From NCBI RefSeq assembly GCF_011050365.1, contig NZ_DRFV01000006.1:62001-126000 (forward strand): DNA of 64,000 nucleotides, read 5' to 3'. Each line of letters opens with the position of its first letter. Position 1 is the first letter of the stretch. This document shows, one piece after another, positions 1-8,114 of the stretch. The stretch comes from Pseudohongiella sp. (GTDB taxonomy: Bacteria; Pseudomonadota; Gammaproteobacteria; Pseudomonadales; Pseudohongiellaceae). Below the pieces are notes generated by a model. The model worked only from the letters and a program-made list of their open reading frames with translations, did no database searches and was not told where the DNA came from. The position numbers and the translations under genes are program-made.

Positions 1-1576
1 GGTTGCCGGCCTGGCCAATGGCAGCTGGACTGAGTTGTGCCATCCGCAACAGTGGGCGGGACTGACCGGGCCGCAGCAGCAGCCTGATTCAATCATCCTG
101 CGCAACCATGACTTGCACATCGTACTGGAGTTTGATCGCAGCGGCGCGATTGGCGGCCAGGATCTGGCCGGTGTTCAGGATATCAAGCTGGAGTCTGCGG
201 TCACCACCATCATGGACTGTGAAGACTCGGTGGCTGCCGTTGATATCCAGGACAAGATCGACGTGTACCACAATTGGTTGGGGCTGATACGCGGCGACCT
301 GAGTGTGGCGCTGGTCAAGCATGGCAAGTCCCGTTTGCGGTCTCTGAATCCGGACAGGCAGTTCACAGCAGCGGACGGCACACAGGTCAGCTTGCCGGGC
401 CGGGCGCTGATGTTGATTCGCAACGTCGGTTTGCTGATGAACAGCGAGCTGATGTGCGATGCGCAGGGCCGGCCAGCTCCGGAAGGCATCATTGACGCGG
501 TGGTCACTTCCCTGATTGCGTCGCTGGATGTGAATGCCAGCAGACCCTTGCGCAACTCACGCTGTGGCAACATTTATATCGTGAAACCGAAACTGCATGG
601 TCCGGAGGAAGTTGCCTTTACCGTCGATCTGTTTGGGCGGGTAGAGGACTTGCTGGAGCTGCCGCGCAATACCATCAAACTGGGCATCATGGATGAGGAG
701 CGTCGGACCACCGTCAACCTGACGGCTTGCATTGCCGCCGCCCGGCATCGGGTGGTGTTCATCAACACCGGTTTTCTGGATCGTACCGGTGACGAAATTC
801 ATACCAGCATGCATGCCGGTGCCTTGCTGCCGAAAACGCAGCTCAAGGATCAGCCCTGCATTCGTGCCTATGAAGACAGGAATGTGGACATCGGTCTGGC
901 CTGTGGTTTGCCTGGCCGGGCTCAGATTGGCAAGGGCATGTGGCCCATGCCCGATGACATGGCCGGTATGATGGCCAGCAAAATCGCGCATCCACGCGCC
1001 GGCGCCAGCACAGCCTGGGTACCATCACCGACGGCGGCAACCTTGCACGCCTTGCACTATCACCAGGTCAATGTGTCAGTCCGGCAACAGGCTCTGCGTT
1101 CGCGTGCCCGGGCAGCGTTGGCTGACATTCTGCGCATACCGCTGTTGCCCGCCCAGCACACATTGACGGACGCGGCTATTGCCGAGGAACTGGAAAACAA
1201 TATTCAGGGCATCCTGGGTTATGTCGTGCGCTGGATTGACCAGGGCGTCGGCTGCTCCAAAGTGCCGGACATTCATCAGGTGGGCCTGATGGAAGACCGG
1301 GCCACCTTGCGTATTTCCAGCCAGCATGTTGCCAACTGGCTGTTGCACGGTATCTGCAGTGAACACCAGGTGATGTCCACCATGCGTCGTATGGCCGAGG
1401 TGGTGGACCGGCAGAACGCAGGTGATGCTGCCTATCAACCCATGGCCACAAATTCAGACCAAAGCCTGGCCTTCCTGGCCGCCAAAGCGTTGATCTTTGA
1501 AGGACAAAAACACGCAAACGGGTACACAGAGCCTGTTCTGCACCGGTATCGCCGACTGGCCAAAAGCCGGACCTGA
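1..1576 (+). CDS. glcB: Malate synthase G (3' part; 5' end outside window)
   Basis: Condenses glyoxylate with acetyl-CoA to give malate, the second step of the glyoxylate shunt, in the cytoplasm. The frame is open from base 2, so the gene enters from upstream; about 524 codons are present. The E. coli enzyme has about 723 residues, so roughly the first 200 are missing. Family blocks are plain: [15 protein letters not shown] (substrate-binding Arg region), the [19 protein letters not shown] block, and [18 protein letters not shown]. In this last block the Asp of MEDRATLR (codon 1295-1297) matches the catalytic base of the G isoform. The stop lies 46 bases before the isocitrate lyase start, so the two genes probably share a transcript. 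Identification is firm; only the start is unknown. Confidence 0.95.
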   Translation, partial: VAGLANGSWTELCHPQQWAGLTGPQQQPDSIILRNHDLHIVLEFDRSGAIGGQDLAGVQDIKLESAVTTIMDCEDSVAAVDIQDKIDVYHNWLGLIRGDLSVALVKHGKSRLRSLNPDRQFTAADGTQVSLPGRALMLIRNVGLLMNSELMCDAQGRPAPEGIIDAVVTSLIASLDVNASRPLRNSRCGNIYIVKPKLHGPEEVAFTVDLFGRVEDLLELPRNTIKLGIMDEERRTTVNLTACIAAARHRVVFINTGFLDRTGDEIHTSMHAGALLPKTQLKDQPCIRAYEDRNVDIGLACGLPGRAQIGKGMWPMPDDMAGMMASKIAHPRAGASTAWVPSPTAATLHALHYHQVNVSVRQQALRSRARAALADILRIPLLPAQHTLTDAAIAEELENNIQGILGYVVRWIDQGVGCSKVPDIHQVGLMEDRATLRISSQHVANWLLHGICSEHQVMSTMRRMAEVVDRQNAGDAAYQPMATNSDQSLAFLAAKALIFEGQKHANGYTEPVLHRYRRLAKSRT

Positions 1577-1622
1577 GACGTCGCCATTACCCATTAACCA
1601 CACCATATTAGAGGAAAGTACC

Positions 1623-3221
1623 ATGTCAACCTATCAGCAAGAGATGGACCAGGCCAATCGCACATTGGCGACACAGGGTGATACCTGGAATGGCATCAAT
1701 CCTGATTACATCGCGCGCATGCGTCTGCAGAATCGTTTCCAGACCGGCCTTGATATCGCCCGTTATACCGCAAAAATAATGCGTGAGGATATGGCGGCGT
1801 ATGACCGTGATCCGTCGCAGTACACCCAGTCGCTGGGCTGCTGGCACGGGTTCATCGGGCAACAGAAAATAATCTCCATCAAGAAGCACTTTGACACCAC
1901 CAAAGGACGTTACCTGTACCTTTCCGGCTGGATGATCGCGGCGCTGCGCTCCGAATTCGGTCCGCTGCCCGACCAGTCGATGCATGAAAAAACAGCGGTA
2001 CCGGCGCTGATAGCTGAACTGTATGCGTTTCTGCGTCAGGCCGATGCCCGTGAACTCAATCATTTGTTCAAGGAGCTGGATGCTGCCCGCGGCACCGGGA
2101 ATCAGGTGACGCAAAAAGCTGCGTTGAAAAAGATCGACAATTTCCAGACGCATATTGTACCCATTATCGCCGATATCGATGCCGGGTTTGGCAATGAAGA
2201 AGCGACCTACCTGCTGTCCAAAAAAATGATTGAGGCGGGTGCCTGTTGTATCCAGCTTGAAAATCAGGTGTCCGATGCCAAGCAGTGTGGTCACCAGGAT
2301 GGCAAGGTAACTGTGCCGCATGAAGACTTTCTGGCGAAGATCAATGCGGTGCGGTATGCGTTTCTGGAACTGGGCGTAGAGGATGGTGTTATCGTGGCAC
2401 GTACCGATTCACTGGGTGCCAGCCTGACCCAGAAGATTCCGGTGTCACAGACGCCGGGCGACCTGAACGATCAGTACAATGCGTTTATCGATGGCGAAGA
2501 AATCACGTCACTGGATCAGTTGCACTCAGGCGACATGTTGCTGCGCCGCGGCAATAGCAATATCAAACCCACGCGGCTGGCCAATGGTCTGGTCCGGTTC
2601 AAGCCCGATACCGGCGTAGATCGGGTGATTCTGGATTGTGTGACATCGTTGCAAAACGGTGCCGACCTGTTGTGGATCGAAACCGAAAAGCCACATCTGA
2701 AGCAGATTGCCAGTATGGTAAACCGGATCCGGGAAATTGTGCCGGACGCAAAACTGGTCTACAACAATAGTCCGTCATTCAACTGGACGCTGAACTTCCG
2801 GCAACAGGTGTTTGATACCTGGTCAGAAGAGGGGCGTGAGCTGTCGCCGTACCAGCGCGAAAAACTGATGAGTGCCCAGTATGACGACAGTGAGCTGGCG
2901 CGGGAGGCGGATGCCCAAATTCAGAGCTTCCAGCGCGATGCCGCGCAGATGGCGGGTGTATTCCATCACCTGATTACCCTGCCGACCTATCACACAGCGG
3001 CATTGTCCACAGACGATCTGGCCAAGGACTACTTTGGCGAACAGGGTATGCTCGCCTACGTGAAGAAAGTGCAACGCCAGGAAATTCGCCAGGGTCTGGC
3101 CTGTGTCAAACACCAGGATATGGCCGGTTCCAATATAGGAGACAACCACAAGGAGTATTTCTCCGGCAGCAATGCCCTCAAAGCGTCGGGCAAGGACAAC
3201 ACCATGAACCAGTTTGGTTGA
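1623..3221 (+). CDS. aceA: Isocitrate lyase (long, about 530-residue type)
   Basis: Splits isocitrate into succinate and glyoxylate, the first enzyme of the glyoxylate shunt, which lets the cell grow on acetate and fatty acids. The protein has 532 residues, matching the longer Pseudomonas-type enzyme and not the about 434-residue E. coli form. The catalytic signature appears as KQCGH with the nucleophilic Cys at about residue 222, shortly after the metal-binding block IADIDAGFGNEEA. The start at 1623 is chosen because a GAGGAAAG ribosome-binding site lies just before it; a longer open frame upstream overlaps the end of malate synthase and is not part of the protein. With glcB directly upstream, both dedicated shunt enzymes form one cluster. 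A 12-bp inverted repeat follows the gene. Confidence 0.96.
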   Translation: MSTYQQEMDQANRTLATQGDTWNGINPDYIARMRLQNRFQTGLDIARYTAKIMREDMAAYDRDPSQYTQSLGCWHGFIGQQKIISIKKHFDTTKGRYLYLSGWMIAALRSEFGPLPDQSMHEKTAVPALIAELYAFLRQADARELNHLFKELDAARGTGNQVTQKAALKKIDNFQTHIVPIIADIDAGFGNEEATYLLSKKMIEAGACCIQLENQVSDAKQCGHQDGKVTVPHEDFLAKINAVRYAFLELGVEDGVIVARTDSLGASLTQKIPVSQTPGDLNDQYNAFIDGEEITSLDQLHSGDMLLRRGNSNIKPTRLANGLVRFKPDTGVDRVILDCVTSLQNGADLLWIETEKPHLKQIASMVNRIREIVPDAKLVYNNSPSFNWTLNFRQQVFDTWSEEGRELSPYQREKLMSAQYDDSELAREADAQIQSFQRDAAQMAGVFHHLITLPTYHTAALSTDDLAKDYFGEQGMLAYVKKVQRQEIRQGLACVKHQDMAGSNIGDNHKEYFSGSNALKASGKDNTMNQFG

Positions 3222-3250
3222 ATTCGGTTTGTGATCTATAGTGGACGTAT

Positions 3251-3289
3251 TGAGATGAGCAATCCGGCCCTGCCAGTTTGCTCATCTCA
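3251..3289 (+). terminator. Strong inverted repeat downstream of aceA
   Basis: Perfect 12-bp arms (TGAGATGAGCAA at 3251-3262 and its complement at 3278-3289) enclose a 15-base loop. It starts 30 bases after the aceA stop codon and lies before the GST gene. The RNA would fold into a stable stem, as expected of a transcript end, but no clear U-run follows. Factor-dependent termination or 3'-end stabilisation is as likely as intrinsic termination. Confidence 0.45.
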
Positions 3290-3383
3290 GCTATATGGTG
3301 TGCCTATTGGCCAACCACGTGATTTGGCATTTGAGTCCTGAAATATGATCTTATTCACCAGTCCTGAGCAGTCGGAGGAGTAA

Positions 3384-4034
3384 TTGCAGTTAATCATCGG
3401 CAATAAAAACTATTCGTCATGGTCCCTGCGTGCATGGTTGTTATTGTCTCATCATAAAATCCCGTTTGAAGAAGTTCGGATACCGCTGGACCAGGAAGAT
3501 ACACACGCCAGACTGACCCGGTATTCCGACGCTGGCAAGGTTCCGGTGCTGTTGGATGGCGAGCTGACAATCTGGGACTCGCTGGCAATCTGCGAATATG
3601 TTTCGGAAAATTACCTGGAGGGCAGAGGCTGGCCGGCCGAGGTGGGGGCGAGGGCAGAAGCGAGATCCTGCAGTGCTGAAATGCACTCTGGTTTCCAGCA
3701 GGTCCGTGGTCAGTTGCCGATGAATTGCCGTGCGACAGCGCGCCATGTTGCCGGCAATGCCGCGCTTGAGAAGGAGATCGCCCGCGTCGACCGGATATGG
3801 TCGAACTGTCGGCAAACCCATGTTTCCAGAGGCCCCTGGCTGTTCGGGCAGTTTTCCATCGCTGATTGTATGTTCGCACCGGTGGTCTCGCGATTTTCGA
3901 CCTATGGCATCAAAATGTCGCCGGAAGCCGCGCAATACATGGAATGTGTGCTTGACGATGAGCATATGCGTGAATGGCTCCGGCAAGCACGTGCCGAATC
4001 CGAGATTCTGGATGCAGAAGAAGTAGGTGCATAA
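3384..4034 (+). CDS. Glutathione S-transferase family protein (TTG start)
   Basis: Probably a cytosolic glutathione S-transferase of 216 residues, a normal length for the fold. The thioredoxin-like N-terminal domain is recognisable: LIIGNKNYSSWSLRAWLLL near the start, KVPVLLDGELTIWDSLAICEY at about residues 49-70 with the cis-Pro of VPVL and the glutathione-binding (D/E)S of WDS, then an all-helical C-terminal half. The start codon is TTG, chosen because GTCGGAGGAG sits immediately upstream and an earlier ATG does not fit the family. Substrate cannot be told: members detoxify electrophiles or have housekeeping roles. It stands alone between the aceA hairpin and the DUF2007 gene, which begins 44 bases later. 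Confidence 0.85.
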   Translation: MQLIIGNKNYSSWSLRAWLLLSHHKIPFEEVRIPLDQEDTHARLTRYSDAGKVPVLLDGELTIWDSLAICEYVSENYLEGRGWPAEVGARAEARSCSAEMHSGFQQVRGQLPMNCRATARHVAGNAALEKEIARVDRIWSNCRQTHVSRGPWLFGQFSIADCMFAPVVSRFSTYGIKMSPEAAQYMECVLDDEHMREWLRQARAESEILDAEEVGA

Positions 4035-4078
4035 CAATAAATGAAACGATCTGCCACCGGCTCATAGCGAGAGTGTTT

Positions 4079-4393
4079 ATGAAAAAAATCTACACCCATG
4101 AAAATATTGTTGTGCTGCATTCCGTGAAGAACATTCTTGCCCTGAACAACATAGAGGCGTTCGTCAAGAATGAGCACACAGTACCGGCAGGCGCCCGGCA
4201 CGGGATTAACAACATTTTTCATGAGCTCTGGATTCTGCACGATCACGACTATGAAACGGCTGCGGCGCTCATTGAGACAGAGGTGGAGAATCCGGAGCCA
4301 AAGGCTTCATGGGTTTGTGACAATTGCAATGAAGACAATGAAGGCAGTTTTGACGTTTGCTGGAAGTGCCAGACCGGGCGACTCAGCGAATAG
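4079..4393 (+). CDS. DUF2007 protein with C-terminal zinc ribbon
   Basis: A 104-residue soluble protein. The first about 70 residues match the small DUF2007 alpha/beta fold (MKKIYTHENIVVLHSVKNIL...), a domain suggested to be a signal-transducing module but of unproven role. It is followed by a compact four-cysteine ribbon (Cys80, Cys83, Cys94, Cys97; CDNC and CWKC) with a Trp before the first pair, resembling RanBP2-type zinc fingers. ATG 4079 is used because the DUF2007 fold begins there; a longer frame upstream overlaps the GST gene. It may be co-transcribed with the GST. Function unknown; the zinc ribbon suggests protein or nucleic-acid binding. Confidence 0.8.
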   Translation: MKKIYTHENIVVLHSVKNILALNNIEAFVKNEHTVPAGARHGINNIFHELWILHDHDYETAAALIETEVENPEPKASWVCDNCNEDNEGSFDVCWKCQTGRLSE

Positions 4394-4616
4394 CGCGATG
4401 CCCTGGACCCTTTCAGACAGGACACTTGCCAACAGAATGCCAGTCCGTCCCGCCATGCATAGGGCCACATCACTTTGTTGTGATAGGATCATGTGGTCAC
4501 GGCTGAAAAGCTTGTCCGCGCGCGCTTACAATCTTTGATCCCAAGGTGGGTAAGGTGAGGGCTGAAGAAGGCTACTGGCGAGTGTACAATCCTGTTTTCA
4601 AAGAGAGTGTTGTGTT

Positions 4617-5060
4617 ATGCCTGATCAGGCGCATATTGTTGCTTTTTTAGTGACTCTGCTTACGTCTGCTGGCGCTGTTGCGTTGCATTACGAAGCATTT
4701 ATCGCTCTGGGTCGTCTGGTCGGAAGATCTTCGATACCTCATCGACGACGCATACTGGTGATGGTGTTCGGGTTGCTGTTTGTTCATATCATTGCAATCT
4801 GGGGCTATGGCATCAGTGCGTGGTGGCTGGTGGAAATGAATGGTATTGGTTCTCTGAAGGGTTATGAGTCGTTTGCATTTCCGGATTATATTTACATGTC
4901 GGCGGTGACTTATACGACAGTAGGCTACGGCGATATCTTCCCGGTAGGCCCGGTTCGGTTTCTTTATGGCACACAAGCACTGGTTGGTCTGGTTCTGATT
5001 ACCTGGTCCGCGTCGTTTGCCTTTATTGAAATGCAGCGGAACTGGAACAGGCCAGACTGA
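4617..5060 (+). CDS. Two-pore-helix ion channel (K+ channel-like)
   Basis: An inner-membrane protein of 147 residues with the classic potassium-channel selectivity filter TTVGYGD at residues 100-106, placed in a pore loop between hydrophobic helices. Helices are visible at about 8-35, 45-70 and 110-135. The size and layout fit the Ion_trans_2 family: a minimal pore domain with no cytoplasmic RCK/TrkA-N regulatory part, so gating would have to be intrinsic or depend on partners. It stands alone, convergent with the diguanylate cyclase gene, whose stop is only 6 bases away. The filter makes K+ the likely ion. Physiological role (turgor, pH or membrane potential) cannot be read from the sequence. 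Confidence 0.85.
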   Translation: MPDQAHIVAFLVTLLTSAGAVALHYEAFIALGRLVGRSSIPHRRRILVMVFGLLFVHIIAIWGYGISAWWLVEMNGIGSLKGYESFAFPDYIYMSAVTYTTVGYGDIFPVGPVRFLYGTQALVGLVLITWSASFAFIEMQRNWNRPD

Positions 5061-5066
5061 TCGCGT

Positions 5067-6326
5067 CTAGCTTTCGACCCGGTTTCTGCCGCGCTCCTTG
5101 GCACGGTACATCGCTTCATCTACGCGCTGTGCCAGGGCTTTCGCGTTCTCTTGCGGGTTCAACTCCACCACGCCGTAGCTGGCGGTAACAGCACCGACTT
5201 TATTGAAGGCATAATGGGCAATTGTTTTGCGCAGTTTTTCGGCTACGTCCCGTGCGGCGTCCAGTCCAGTTTGTGGCAGAATAACCATGAACTCCTCACC
5301 GCCCCAGCGTCCGTGCAAGTCTGTGCCGCGAATATGCTGGTTGGTAAGCTCGGCAACTTTGCGCAGTACATCGTCGCCGGTGTCATGCCCAAACCGATCA
5401 TTCACCCGTTTAAAATGATCCAGGTCATACATGATCAGGGCCATCGGTGAGCCGTACCGGGCGGCACGCCCGATTTCCTGATCGAGCAGGCGGTTGAACT
5501 CCTGTCGATTGTTGATACCTGTCAGCCCATCCGTTTTGGCAAGTAAGCGAACTTTCTCTTCTGCTTCCACCCGTTTCGTGATATCGAGCAAAATTCCGGT
5601 CCACAAGACTGACCCATCCTCTTCCCGCTGTGGCGTTGCACGACTTTCAATCCATCGATGCGAGCCATCGCCGTGATGGATTCGGAACTCTATGTGAGCA
5701 TGTGACAGGTGGCGGGCAGACCTCTGCACAGTAGTCTCAATAAGTGCAGCATCCTCGCGATGAATGTGGGACATGACAGGGTCAATACTGGGTCCGCTCA
5801 GTTCGGCCCAGGTCAAACCGCCCAGTTCGACAATGCCCTCACTGAAATAGGGAAAGCTGCGCTCGCCGTCCGGGGCCATGCGGTACTGATACAGTGCGCC
5901 GGGCACCTGCGAGGCGATGCGTTGCAGCCGCTCCTCACTTTGCTGCAGTTTCATGGCGGTGGCGTTGCGTGCCGTGATGTCTCTGATGATGCAGAAAATG
6001 AGACTTTCGCCCCGGTACAAAGCCCCGTTGTTGCTCAGTTCAACATCGATGGTGGTGCCGTCTTTGCGGCGTTGGGTAGAAACAAAGTGAGCGCCTGAGT
6101 TGTCGACAGTCTTCAGCATTTCCAGCAACACTTCCTTGCTGAAATGAGTATCCCAGTCCCAAACGAACAGCGTTTTCATCTCGTCGAGGGTATAGCCGAG
6201 CATGTCGGCATACCGCCGGTTAGCCCGATAGACGCTGCCATCCTGCCTGAGCGCCACCATGGCGTCCCCGGATTGCTCAAAGAGTGCGCTCCAGAGTATG
6301 GATTCGTCCCGAACTAATGTTGTCAT
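5067..6326 (-). CDS. Diguanylate cyclase with two PAS domains
   Basis: Makes the second messenger c-di-GMP from two GTP. The 419-residue protein has no evident membrane segment. It has a PAS domain at about 10-130 (FEQSGDAMVALRQDGSVYRANRRYADMLGY), a second PAS/PAC region at about 135-255, and a C-terminal GGDEF domain. The active-site signature is GGEEF (residues 342-346), a functional variant. The upstream RxxD inhibitory-site pattern is not obvious. The first PAS ends in a PAC motif with CIIRDITARN, typical of sensors that bind haem, flavin or small ligands. Its start faces the pyruvate carboxylase operon across a 354-base gap. It most likely adjusts c-di-GMP to a cytosolic redox or metabolite signal. 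Confidence 0.9.
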   Translation of the reverse strand: MTTLVRDESILWSALFEQSGDAMVALRQDGSVYRANRRYADMLGYTLDEMKTLFVWDWDTHFSKEVLLEMLKTVDNSGAHFVSTQRRKDGTTIDVELSNNGALYRGESLIFCIIRDITARNATAMKLQQSEERLQRIASQVPGALYQYRMAPDGERSFPYFSEGIVELGGLTWAELSGPSIDPVMSHIHREDAALIETTVQRSARHLSHAHIEFRIHHGDGSHRWIESRATPQREEDGSVLWTGILLDITKRVEAEEKVRLLAKTDGLTGINNRQEFNRLLDQEIGRAARYGSPMALIMYDLDHFKRVNDRFGHDTGDDVLRKVAELTNQHIRGTDLHGRWGGEEFMVILPQTGLDAARDVAEKLRKTIAHYAFNKVGAVTASYGVVELNPQENAKALAQRVDEAMYRAKERGRNRVES

Positions 6327-6680
6327 TGTTGCTCTCTTGCTTATATGCGATTTTTACACATATTAGCCTATAACTAAAAAATTGCCTCTGATGCGGATCA
6401 TATGATGATCAATCTCCTGTCATCTGTCTAATCCGCTCTGACACGTTCGGGATCCCGACCGTGACTCCAGGCCAGGGTGCAGAAAAGAATGTCAGGTAAT
6501 TGCCGGAAGGGAAATCCCGGGCAAGAATATAGTCTGCAGGTTACAGGCACCTTACAGGGTCTGGCCGGCGCTTCAGGCGCCACTGACCTCGGGAATCGGG
6601 TTCAAGGAGAAACTAGTACTGCCAGTCAGCTACGGTTTTGCTAAACTGCGCGTTTACCAGAAACGCTGGAGATCTCTGGG
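6327..6680. other. Intergenic region between the divergent cyclase and pyruvate carboxylase genes
   Basis: 354 bases without a convincing gene. It must carry promoters for the leftward diguanylate cyclase and the rightward pycA operon. A 10-bp palindrome ATCATATGAT lies at 6397-6406 in an AT-rich patch next to the cyclase start. No known operator consensus is matched. A short frame crossing the start of pycA has no ribosome-binding site and is not called. Confidence 0.5.
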
Positions 6681-8102
6681 ATGACCATCAGGAAGGTTTT
6701 GATCGCCAATCGTGGCGAGATTGCTGTTCGTATCGCCCGGGCCTGTCAGGAGATGGGTATCAAGGCGGTGGCGATCTATTCCGAAGCGGATCAGTATTCG
6801 CTACATGTCAAAAAAGCTGACGAGGCCTACTGTATCAGTAAGGACCCCTTGTCCGGTTACCTAAACCCCCACCATATCGTCAACCTTGCCGTGGAAACCG
6901 GCTGCGATGCCTTGCATCCCGGCTATGGCTTTTTGTCCGAGAACGCTGATCTGGCGGCGATCTGCAAACAGCGAGGCATTCGTTTCATCGGCCCCTCCGC
7001 AGATGTGATCCGCATGATGGGCGACAAGACCGAGGCGCGCAGCACGGCAATCAAGGCCAATGTGCCAGTGACGCCCGGCAGTGACGGCAATCTTGAAGAT
7101 ATCGATGACGCGGTGCGCCAGGCTGCTGATATCGGGTATCCCGTTATGCTCAAGGCCACCTCGGGCGGCGGCGGGCGTGGCATACGGCGCTGCGACTCTG
7201 AAAAAGAACTGCGCCAGAACTTCCCGCGGGTGATTTCCGAGGCCAGTAAGGCGTTTGGCAGTGCGGAGGTCTTCCTGGAAAAGTGCGTCGTCAACCCGCG
7301 CCATATCGAGGTCCAGGTGCTGGCGGACAGTCATGGCAACGCCATTCATCTGTATGAGCGGGACTGCTCCATTCAGCGTCGCAACCAGAAGTTGATCGAG
7401 TTGGCGCCTTCGCCGCAGTTAAGCGACGAGCAACGTGAGTCCATTGGCGAACTGGCGGTGCGCGTTGCCAAGGGCTGTGGTTACGAAAATGCAGGGACTG
7501 TGGAATTTCTGCTGGATGAAGAGGGTAATTTCCATTTCATGGAAATGAATACCCGTATCCAGGTGGAGCACACCATTACCGAGGCGATCACTGGCGTCGA
7601 TATCGTCAAGGAACAGATTCGTATTGCCGCTGGCGAAAAACTGCGTTACCGGCAGGATGAGATCAGCTACCGGGGGTTTGCCGCCCAGTTCCGGGTCAAT
7701 GCCGAGGATCCGCAGAACGGCTTCCTGCCCAGTTTCGGCCGCGTCACCCGTTACTATTCTCCGGGTGGGCCGGGCGTGCGCACAGATGCAGCCATGTACA
7801 CCGGTTACGAAATACCACCACACTACGATTCCATGTGCGCCAAGCTGATCGTCTGGGCCATGGATTGGGAAGAGCTGCTGGAACGCAGTCGCCGGGCCCT
7901 GAACGACATGGGCATATATGGCATCAAAACCACCATACCCTATTATCAGCAGATACTGCAGCACCCTGATTTTCGCGCTGCCAGTTTCGATACAAGTTTT
8001 GTTGAAAGTCACCCGGAACTGCTTGAATACAGCAAGAAGTCGAGACCGGAAACCATCGCCGCCGCCATTGCCACCGCCATCGCCGCGCAGGCCGGTCTTT
8101 AA
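6681..8102 (+). CDS. pycA: Pyruvate carboxylase subunit A (biotin carboxylase)
   Basis: Carboxylates the biotin of its partner subunit using ATP and bicarbonate. The 473-residue protein shows the whole biotin carboxylase order: N-terminal KVLIANRGEIAVRIARACQ, an ATP-grasp domain with the glycine-rich loop KATSGGGGRGIR at about 160, the EVFLEKCVVNPRHIEVQVLAD block, catalytic EMNTRIQVEHTITE at about 276-289, and the C-terminal biotin carboxylase domain. It resembles AccC, but the next gene, 12 bases downstream, encodes the carboxyltransferase plus biotin carrier of pyruvate carboxylase and not AccB. That makes the two-subunit pyruvate carboxylase of pseudomonads the best call. It replenishes oxaloacetate from pyruvate. 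An acyl-CoA carboxylase role is less likely. Confidence 0.88.
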   Translation: MTIRKVLIANRGEIAVRIARACQEMGIKAVAIYSEADQYSLHVKKADEAYCISKDPLSGYLNPHHIVNLAVETGCDALHPGYGFLSENADLAAICKQRGIRFIGPSADVIRMMGDKTEARSTAIKANVPVTPGSDGNLEDIDDAVRQAADIGYPVMLKATSGGGGRGIRRCDSEKELRQNFPRVISEASKAFGSAEVFLEKCVVNPRHIEVQVLADSHGNAIHLYERDCSIQRRNQKLIELAPSPQLSDEQRESIGELAVRVAKGCGYENAGTVEFLLDEEGNFHFMEMNTRIQVEHTITEAITGVDIVKEQIRIAAGEKLRYRQDEISYRGFAAQFRVNAEDPQNGFLPSFGRVTRYYSPGGPGVRTDAAMYTGYEIPPHYDSMCAKLIVWAMDWEELLERSRRALNDMGIYGIKTTIPYYQQILQHPDFRAASFDTSFVESHPELLEYSKKSRPETIAAAIATAIAAQAGL

Positions 8103-8114
8103 TCGGAGAACAGT

